From the NCBI GenBank assembly GCA_001247695.2, contig LGRX02031210.1, forward strand, positions 1 to 18,843: a stretch of DNA of 18,843 nt. The letters run 5' to 3'. The notes under the pieces are model-generated. The model did no database searches. It was given only the letters and a program-made list of their open reading frames with translations, and was not told where the DNA came from. The translations under genes and the position numbers were made by a program. Positions 1-7,500 of this stretch are shown piece by piece; within the stretch, counting starts at the first letter, position 1; each line of letters starts with the position of its first letter. The DNA is from Cymbomonas tetramitiformis. Taxonomy: Eukaryota > Chlorophyta > Pyramimonadophyceae > Pyramimonadales > Pyramimonadaceae.

Positions 1-352
1 TAATTTCCAATCTTGCCTGTCACTGGGTTCCATCTTCGTCAGACTGCTGGGAACCTCTGTGACCAGTGCTTTCATTCGCTGTGGCACTGTCCTCCCGATT
101 CTTGATCTGCACTTTCTTGGACTTGAACGTTCCGACCCGTATGCACCGCCACGAGAGTACTGTAGCTGCGTCATACATACACATTTTCACCCTTCTGTAT
201 GCTTGGCATGTATTGCGTCCAATCATAGCAGTGGAGAATCCAGCCAAATCAAAGAGTCTCCCGTAGATAAAACAAGGCTGGCCTCGCTATGGTTTGTCTG
301 AAGAGTCTGGGGTATTGCGACCCTTTACTCGGTTGGGAACTTGAGATCCACC
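1..352. other. No gene recognised
   Basis: Mixed-composition DNA upstream of the MITE. Short open frames exist on both strands, but none shows a domain, splice-site context or biased codon use that I can recognise, so I call no gene here. Confidence 0.4.
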
Positions 353-360
353 ACTCTCGG

Positions 361-545
361 CAGGGCACATATCTTATGGGGATTGGCCGGCCCGGGGCTG
401 AGAGCAGCGCCCAAAAAGAGCTCCGGGCCGAAAGCGGGCCGGTCGATTTTTCATCCTTAAGTATGGAAAACATTTGAAAATTAGCAAAAACACGTGTTTT
501 TCTTGATTCCGGGCCGAGAGTCATCCTAGGAAGATATGTGCCCTG
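361..545. mobile_element. hAT-like MITE with 8-bp target duplication
   Basis: The 185-bp element starts CAGGGCACATATCTT (361-375) and ends with the exact reverse complement AAGATATGTGCCCTG (531-545). It is flanked on both sides by the same 8 bp, ACTCTCGG (353-360 and 546-553). Terminal repeats beginning CAGGG with an 8-bp target duplication are the signature of the hAT superfamily. Inside the termini the arms keep pairing imperfectly as far as a shared CGGCCCGG. There is no coding capacity, so it would be a non-autonomous element moved in trans. Its centre holds a perfect 16-bp palindrome around CACGTG (486-501) and a 21-bp word repeated at 17276-17296. Confidence 0.85.
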
Positions 546-553
546 ACTCTCGG

Positions 554-868
554 AGGAGTTCGTCCCTGACGCGATTCCTTTCCCTGCCGCGGGGCGAAAT
601 GGGGGCTCTCCCATTTGTTGTCGTAGGGGGGAATATCCGGACCCCCACCACCCTAACGGACACTTTAACGTCAGGGCACCGTTAAGTAGTGTTAAGCACC
701 GAATCTCGACCCCACCACCCCAGCGGACAAGAAAAGCGGTACCCCCCTCCCCGTACAACCCTAAAGTATGAGCGAGAGTGGCAGTAATTAGTAATAGTCT
801 AATTATGTTTGCTGCCGGGCGACGCCGAGGTTGTCCAGTTACAGGATGAACCAAATGATGAACCAAAC
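554..868. other. Non-coding, G/C-run rich, with a short direct repeat
   Basis: No gene recognised. A roughly 22-bp imperfect direct repeat reading GACCCC(C)ACCACCC..GCGGACA-like lies at 640-662 and 708-730. A short hairpin TTAACG/CGTTAA lies between them (665-670 with 680-685). A minus-strand frame is open across much of this stretch, but its translation resembles nothing I know and runs through the MITE, so I treat it as chance. Confidence 0.35.
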
Positions 869-1440
869 CAGCTTCAATCAGACCTTCCCTGGCAGATATC
901 TCATGATAGTCAGGTCGACGAGATAAGGCGCCTGGAACGCATAATAATGAACCTGGGATATATATTCCATCTCCGGTACCGTTCCACCTCCACTAGATCC
1001 GTGTTCCATTGAGCCGGTTTTCTAGGAGCCATAAGCCATACCAGGGATTACTTTGTGGTCTCCCAACAGCTTGAAAACCGTCCAGATAAGATAATGTCTC
1101 CAGATTTGAGTGGTACAGTGATGAAGGGCACATACAAATTTCGATTTCTCCGGCATCATAGTTTTGCTCGGCTCCAGTGAACTGCCTGCTGCTCTTAAAA
1201 GTAATGGGTTGTACGACTCATTTCCCACATCGTGTATCAGCACTCCACCCAGTGCTACTCCACTCGCGTCAGTCTGAACCACACAGGGGTGGACTCCATC
1301 CGCTGCAGCTTGCATGTCAGGCAATGCCAGAATGGGAGTAACACACAAGGCCTTCATCTTTATCATTTTCTTCGAAAGCCCAGCGTTGTTGTGGACCCCA
1401 TTGCCAGACTACAACCATCCGACCCCCTTTGTCAACTGGG
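869..1440 (-). pseudogene. Ty3/Gypsy RNase H domain, frameshifted relic
   Basis: Read on the minus strand, 1366-1022 gives the core of a retrotransposon RNase H (RT_RNaseH_2 type). It has TPILALPD, then TDASGVALGGVLI (normally TDAS..G..L), then KFVCALHHC....WRHYL, then GDHKV where families normally have TDHK. Upstream on the minus strand (about 1440-1375) a different frame carries WQWGPQQRWAFEE, the usual W....Q.AF lead-in to this domain, so a frameshift separates the two near 1370-1378. Downstream (about 935-885) comes LTIMRYLPGK followed by a stop, matching the I.Y.PGK motif that closes the domain. No integrase, protease or LTR is recognisable nearby. This is a decayed fragment of a chromosomal LTR retrotransposon. 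Confidence 0.8.
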
Positions 1441-2340
1441 CATTGTATGCCAATTGCTAACTTGTTACTGCTTTTGCGACATGCTATGTTGTGCCATGCT
1501 ATGTTTGTGACATGTGGGCTTTCGATCCGACCTGACTGACAGAGGCCATCTGATAGGCCAGAAAGCCGGCAATTGAAAGTAACTACGGCAGCTACACCAC
1601 GGAGGTATATATAAGCACTTATATACCTTGTCCTTACAACTCACGTTTACATTTTCGTTTGCGACGCACCTTGAAATGCTACTACTGTATCTTACTAGCT
1701 AGGAAGCCATGCCATCAAAGCGAGCAGAATGTATTGTCGCCTACATCATGGATATGTTTTCTCAACACGGGATACATAACCCTACCTAACAAGAATATTA
1801 ATCTTCTTCCGAGGGGCATGACTAAGGATGTTGTGTGGAACAACTACAATGAAAATACAGGGGCGCGGAAGACATGCAATGTTCATTGCGGGGGTTTTGT
1901 CATGTGACTGTGGCGTGACGACGAGCTTGACGATTTCTACGAGTGCTGCAAATAATGATGGATTGAAGATATAGATTCTAATGTATCAGCAATATAATAG
2001 CCTTAGCACTGTGAAATGATCGAAATCTCTTGCCTAGAAGACTTCATAGACAAATATTTGGTGTATATTGATTAAATTTGTATGATGATATAGATTTGTG
2101 TATCATATGCTAGTACCCATCTCAGTTGCAACTTATTTTACGGGAATTGAAGCACCTGAATACGCACATTCATAAACGTGTACCGTGCATGCTGGCCTAA
2201 ATTGCACATGGATGTACCCACATTTGCATACTTGTACATGATATGCACGCATATGAACAAAAATGCAACAAAAAAATCTACCGGGACTCGCCGAGTACGA
2301 AAGCATCATGCACAAATAATTAATTTGAGTAATATTTTGT
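1441..2340. other. No convincing gene; possible small transcribed unit
   Basis: Contains a 15-bp imperfect tandem repeat (CATGCTATGTTGTGC-like, about 1484-1512) and a TATA-like palindrome (1604-1627). Downstream of that, an ATG at 1708 opens a frame of only 26 codons (MPSKRAECIVAYIMDMF...), and short frames around 1800-1950 end DDELDDFYECC before a stop. They could be exons of a small gene or decayed coding DNA. I cannot join them by clear splice sites and recognise no family. 2100-2340 is low-complexity, with repeated TGCACAT/TACATG words. Confidence 0.3.
1604..1627 (+). promoter_or_regulatory. TATA-box-like palindrome
   Basis: A near-perfect inverted repeat, GGTATATATAAG against CTTATATACC with a two-base centre, contains TATATAAG, a canonical TATA box. 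About 100 bp downstream lies the first ATG of a short frame (1708). The placement suits a pol II core promoter reading right, but no gene product is confirmed. Confidence 0.35.
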
Positions 2341-2359
2341 AATAAAAATTGCGGGACGA

Positions 2360-2463
2360 CTTACGTGTCGCTTACGTGTCGCTTGCGTGGCACATTTCAG
2401 ATGACGTGGCAATAACTTTTAGACGACGAAAATTGTGTCAAAATGAAGGTTTTTAGACGACGA
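2360..2463. repeat. Cluster of ACGTG tandem repeats and paired TTTTAGACGACGA
   Basis: An 11-bp unit CTTACGTGTCG is repeated in tandem (2360-2370, 2371-2381) with a third degenerate copy. TGACGTGGC follows at about 2402-2410. The 13-mer TTTTAGACGACGA then occurs twice (2417-2429 and 2451-2463). ACGTG and TGACGTGG are cores bound by bZIP factors in many eukaryotes, so a regulatory role is possible. No gene is positioned to show it. Confidence 0.5.
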
Positions 2464-2520
2464 TCGAGATTCATTTATTCCCAATAGTTTGTTATTTGCT
2501 CTACGCATGATTTAACAAAC

Positions 2521-2590
2521 AGTGGTACCAGCTCTCCTGGGCGCTGTGACAGTGGCACCGGCTCTCCCGGGCACTTTCGAAGTGGCAAGA
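2521..2590. repeat. 30-bp tandem repeat, two and a third units
   Basis: 2521-2550 and 2551-2580 align, with AGTGG.ACC.GCTCTCC.GGGC conserved and the last bases diverged. A third copy starts at 2581 (AGTGGCA) and fades out. Function unknown. Confidence 0.6.
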
Positions 2591-2960
2591 GTTACCGAGA
2601 TTGAGATTAGCCTGCCTCCAGAGTTTAATGCTGTTGGTTCAGGCTGCCCCAAGATGGGCTTAGTTTAGGGTTTTTACTGTATCTGTATTCTGCAGTATGC
2701 CAACTGGCTGCTAGTTTCAGGAGTTACCCTGCCAGAAAGGACAGGTTCTCCTGTAGGATGCTTATTTCCACCGAAGCTGAGTAGGTGTTTGTTTCAGTTC
2801 CGTGACCACCTAGTTTGCCAGTCACCACCCTAGGTGGTGTGCTGGAAGTGACGCCCCGACTGTCATTCCTATAGTTAGGGTGTATGACTGTCATCGGTCC
2901 CGGAACCCTAGACCCCGAACATATAACGGGAAGACTCGGTATTCTGCTTATCCGTTTTAT
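2591..2960. other. No gene recognised; stem-loop
   Basis: Single-copy-looking DNA. CCACCTAG (2808-2815) pairs with CTAGGTGG (2831-2838) across a short loop. GACTGTCAT occurs twice near 2867 and 2887. The stretch has a promoter/LTR-like look (CATATAACGGG), but I find no matching second LTR or primer-binding site. Confidence 0.3.
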
Positions 2961-3960
2961 CTATTCTGATTACCACACTCCGAATATACAGTCAAGCTGA
3001 TATATTCAGCAAATGCCATTATACATACCATAGTCAGTGGTGTGTGCATTATGCAGGTACTTGCTGATTTAGTACATGTAGGTGTGTGTGTGTGTGGAAC
3101 TTTACTACACACTTGTATACATGTGATAATGGTATTACAATATACCAAGATAATTCATCATGCAGGATGATCTGTATACCAAGTACTGAATAAATCCAAC
3201 ATGATATATATATCAGATTAGTGGTTATTGTAATCTTGCATACTCTCATTTACAATAATGAGTTGCTTGATTTATTTTACATGTAGCTCCGGTGAGCATT
3301 CCATTCAGTGATCCACCATAGAACGATCATGCTCATCCCAAATCCTTCGTCAGAGCATGTCGAGCTAATTATGGTGTTAATATCACCTTCAGGCACCTTA
3401 CACTTACATGATTCCAATATAGCTAACATGCACTGCAATATGCCTTGTGCAATGTATAATGTATTGTGATGTGATGCTAATATTCCAGTTGTTATCATGA
3501 TCAAACTAGTAATATATATTACAGCTGTTAGCGTGGTCAAGCGGTATTAGTGATGCATGCACAATTCACAGTGTTGCAGTCACTCAGTATATAATGTATA
3601 TGTAGTGCAATGCATATGTGCTGCATGCACTCATTATATACTTCATGATGGTGTATACTGCAAGTCAAGTATATGTGTGTATGTGTGTGTGCTGCAATCA
3701 TTGCAATCTCCGCACACTCTAATCTTGCACACATTATTATGTTGCTGCAGAATATTCAGTGATCTGTCATGTTGAGCGTGTACGTGTGTGTAAGCTATTC
3801 ACACAACATTTATGCAGTTCACACTCTTGATTGCAAGTAAGTATACAAATTTGACAGTGAATGAATTGCAATATCTCAGCAGTCATCAAAGTATTGTGTG
3901 GCATGCTGCAATATTTGTCATCATGCGTCCATTCATGATTATCCCTGTAAGTATACACAT
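2961..3960. other. TG/CA-rich, CpG-poor non-coding kilobase
   Basis: Dominated by TGCATG, TGTGTG and CATGCA words, with (TG)n runs near 3080-3095 and 3668-3690. CpG dinucleotides are visibly scarce, roughly ten in the kilobase by eye. Open frames on both strands translate to Cys/His/Met-rich nonsense typical of such repeats. I see no gene. The TG/CA excess is what long-term methylation and deamination of CpG would leave, which is an inference. Confidence 0.5.
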
Positions 3961-4578
3961 ATTTTGCAGAGGATATCGTGACGCGCGCATATGATGCGCA
4001 GATGATTATTGCAACTATCGATGATGATGGTGTATTGATGACATTTTGTATATTGACATCGTCATCATAAAACTGCAAAATGATTGTCGTGCGCTGCAAG
4101 TGATTTATTTGCGATCATGAAAATCGCAATGTGCGCGCTGCTGATAAAGAGCATATCTTGTCGCCGTATGCATAACATATGCTACGAATGCTAATTTTCG
4201 CACGGATCATGATTCCGCTGATGATTATCGTGTCCGCATCTCATACGGCGAATTTCTTATAGCTGCGAATCATTTCTGCGCGTGCATATGTGATCGCCGT
4301 ACATACATTTCTTACAGCTGCGAATCGCTTCTGCGCGCATATGTGATCGCCGTGCATTTGTATGCCGCATGCACACCTTTTCGCGCAGTATAGATGTCGC
4401 TCAGCTGCTGTGTACGATCTGCGAATGCGACGATGTATCCTCGCGCACTATATTCGCTTTTGCAGCGATCAGTATATGCAGTATTATGCGATTGCGTCGC
4501 CAGATATTACTTGCGCTCCGCAACCTGCATACACAATTTTTTTGATATCTATGCTGCACTCACACTAGAGTTCTCAGC
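3961..4578 (+). promoter_or_regulatory. CpG-rich putative 5' UTR/internal promoter of the LINE
   Basis: Composition changes abruptly near 3970 from CpG-poor to dense in CpG (GACGCGCGCATATGATGCGC). It stays so, with repeated GATCGCCGT, TGCGCGCAT and GCTGCGAATC words, up to the start of the large ORF. LINEs carry their promoter inside the 5' UTR, often as tandem monomers, and this segment fits that. The true 5' end of the element is not fixed, because no target duplication was found. Confidence 0.45.
4253..4356 (+). repeat. Two ~54-bp tandem units in the LINE leader
   Basis: TTCTTA(T/C)AGCTGCGAATC starts at about 4254 and again at about 4309. Both units continue TTCTGCGCG..CATATGTGATCGCCGT.CAT with a 2-bp length difference and a few substitutions. 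Resembles promoter monomers found in the 5' UTRs of other LINEs. Confidence 0.8.
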
Positions 4579-7500
4579 ATGATTATGACATATTACATAA
4601 TGCGACACCTCTTGAGATGTGAGGAAAATATTATTAAAACACGAGCGGAACTGCAAACAAACACTCTCGGGCCCACTATCATGCTTCTTCATTTAATGGC
4701 GGAACTCAGCAAATTGAAGTTGAACCCTAAACAATATTTTCCGGGACCTAGAGTCATAATACACCTAGCTCACAAGAGACCTAAGGCCTGCAAAAGGATA
4801 AGCAAGAGCGCCTTGAAATACATGATTCAAAACCCCAAAATGGCATGGCTGTGGGAGAGGACACGGCCCCAAAACACAAAGAAATCTAAAATGAAATCAC
4901 CTCTAAGAATAATGAAACATAAAACCCACCGCAAGAAGGATAACGATACCAAACAACATAATATGCCTGAACCTGAGCAGAGTTTAAGCGGTGGAGCAAG
5001 CACCGAAGAGAATGCAATAGATGAAACTAAAATGGTCACGGAATCACTCCTCTCAGAAAAGGGTTGGCTAAATGCAACTCATATTGGTGATGCAATGAAA
5101 ATACGGGACCCGAGTACCATAGCCCCCATGGACCTTACAGACATTATGCTAAAGATGACAGTGGAGAACCAAAAACTCACACAACTCATTAATAGCAGAC
5201 TCAAGAAATATGGCCACACACAAATAGGTGCGTGTGACAATATACATTGGCGTCTCATAATGATTCGCTCATCATCACCTGGGAAAATAGAAGCTTACAT
5301 ATATGACCCCTTTGGAGATAAAGCCGAAAGAGAAACCATTAATATGATTGAGGTAGCACTCAAAACCTGGCTGGAAAATTTCATAGCCATTACAGAATAT
5401 AAGGAATCCACAGTTACCATTAGCAAGGACACATTTCAAACAGATACATACAACTGTGGCACATGGGTAGCAAAAACCGCCTTCAGATGGGCCCAATGGA
5501 ACAGAGGTTCGCACCAGACCTCATTTTTCGAGTACCTAAAATCTGATTTATGTAGTGGGGAGCATGGCGACAAAACAATGCAAAAGGAAATACATAAATA
5601 CCGATTAGAAATGAGGAAAGAACTAGGGCCGCTAGCCAAGAATACCAGCAACACACTGGAGCTCAAACACTTGGAGCACGCTGGAAATGACGCCGCAATC
5701 AGCGGCCCAAATATGACCTCACCTTCCCACCATATCCTCACACGTAGAGGTGCCACACTTAAAAAGCAGATAGACACTCTGATAGAAACTTTTAGACTGA
5801 AATGGAAGACACACACCACTAATGAAACAATTGCTTCAGAAGCCATCGAATCGCATAGGAAATATCACCACACCCCGAACACGGAAAACACCAACATTCA
5901 AATTCATCTTCTCGTGACTAATGACATATGGTCAACTGCAGTCCACATCATTCCAGAAAGAAAGATTATTTACTGTGAGTTTGATATCTCTAACAATAAA
6001 CACCAGAAAGACTTTTTCACACTTCTTCCTCAAGACCTTAGTGTGCACCGCATAACCTTGAAACTGGGAGTACACCCGAATAACATGGGGGTTTTCAATT
6101 TTACACTAGCCCACAAAGCCTTTCACATCCTGCACAACACTAAATTCTTCTCAGCAGCACAATTAAACAGAGACCTACTATACGAACTTGAAAACCTAAA
6201 TATTAGAATCCTACCACAAACGGGCAGAGAAGTTAGGATAATCAAACACGAAAATAACAAAGCCATTTCGACCATACGACAATCACTGAGAACTCACCTT
6301 CCGAAAATTGATGCACATCCAACAAAGCCAAATTCTGAAAACAAAGACTGTAAATCCACCCACACTGCTTATAATCACCTCATCTCAGGCAAAGGAAAGC
6401 ATTCTTGTGAACCCCACACATATGGATACCGCAGGAAACACTCTCATAAACAAAAGAGAATAATCCTTAAACCCAAATGCACAAACAAAATCTTTGATTG
6501 TGAGAACATTTATGACGCAGATGGCAGATGCATACTACAAAAAGCAAAACACAAAAGCGCCATGAAACAGTCAGAAGAATTAGACCGACTTACAAAACTA
6601 CAACTAGCACAACACTCTAAAAATTTGATTATAATGGGTATGAATATGAGAGGCCTCCGACACCACAAAGAAGATAAAGACAGTTTAATCAAATTAGAAA
6701 CAATCTGCAATCTTTTAATTGACGGACGGGCTGATATAATATGTATATCAGAAACCAAGGTAAATACTGAAAACCTTGCATTAATTAAAACCCGAATGAC
6801 ACAAAAAGGAATCCAATTTCGCACTTCTCATGTAAATGAAAGAGCTTCCATTGGTTCCATGATCCTATGGAATCCGAAAAGTTTACCACTATCCACCTCG
6901 GTCACCACAATTGATGGAGATGCAAAGAGAGCAGTAATGACCAAATTTTCAGGAAATAACGGTTTTGAGCTCTACATAGCCAGCGGTTATATGAATGATG
7001 CCACACTAGTAGAGGAACAAGTGGAATTATATGACACACTCACTGACTGGGCAGGGAAAGCAGGAAATAATCCAAAAAAGGCCTACGTAGAGATAGGTGA
7101 CAAAAACTGTACCATTACCCCAAATCAGCGGGTGTCAGGTGGAAGTTACATGTCATATCAAGAGCATGTTGAAAAGAATAAGCATCTTTTAACTTATTTC
7201 AACAATGACAGATGTTCTCTTAATGAACTGATAATGGACCGAAATCCAAACACGGAAATTTTCACACATGTTATGTCCAAAAACTCAAAAGCAGAACTCA
7301 CCCATATCATGGCCAACACAACTATGGCAGAAATGACAGTTAAAACAGGATGGACGGAGGAAAACCCTTATATCATCTCCGACCACGGGATAGTATGGGC
7401 TGAATTTAAGCTCTCTCAAAACGACACCAAACCGGAGATTTCTACCGATACAACTTTGCCAACACCTAGATTTAATGGTGCCAAGGAAACCACACATGAT

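Noticed and set aside
249..866. Minus-strand frame of about 205 codons
   Set aside because: It runs straight through the hAT-like MITE and its target duplications and has no recognisable domain, so it is a chance frame in G/C-run DNA.
1456..1492. Weak similarity to a stretch in intron 3 of the transporter (around 14930-14970)
   Set aside because: Only about 15 of 19 bases match in the best core, with gaps elsewhere; too weak to call a shared repeat.
2640..2960. Possible solo LTR
   Set aside because: No second LTR, primer-binding site, polypurine tract or flanking 4-6 bp duplication could be found.
3528..3545. AGCGTGGTCAAGCGGT, resembling a tRNA D-arm/A box
   Set aside because: No B box, anticodon arm or acceptor pairing follows in the next 80 bases.
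5436..5846. Long minus-strand frames inside the LINE ORF
   Set aside because: These are antisense shadows of the A-rich polyprotein gene. The similar plus-strand frame at 10972 is explained by the inverted LINE fragment.
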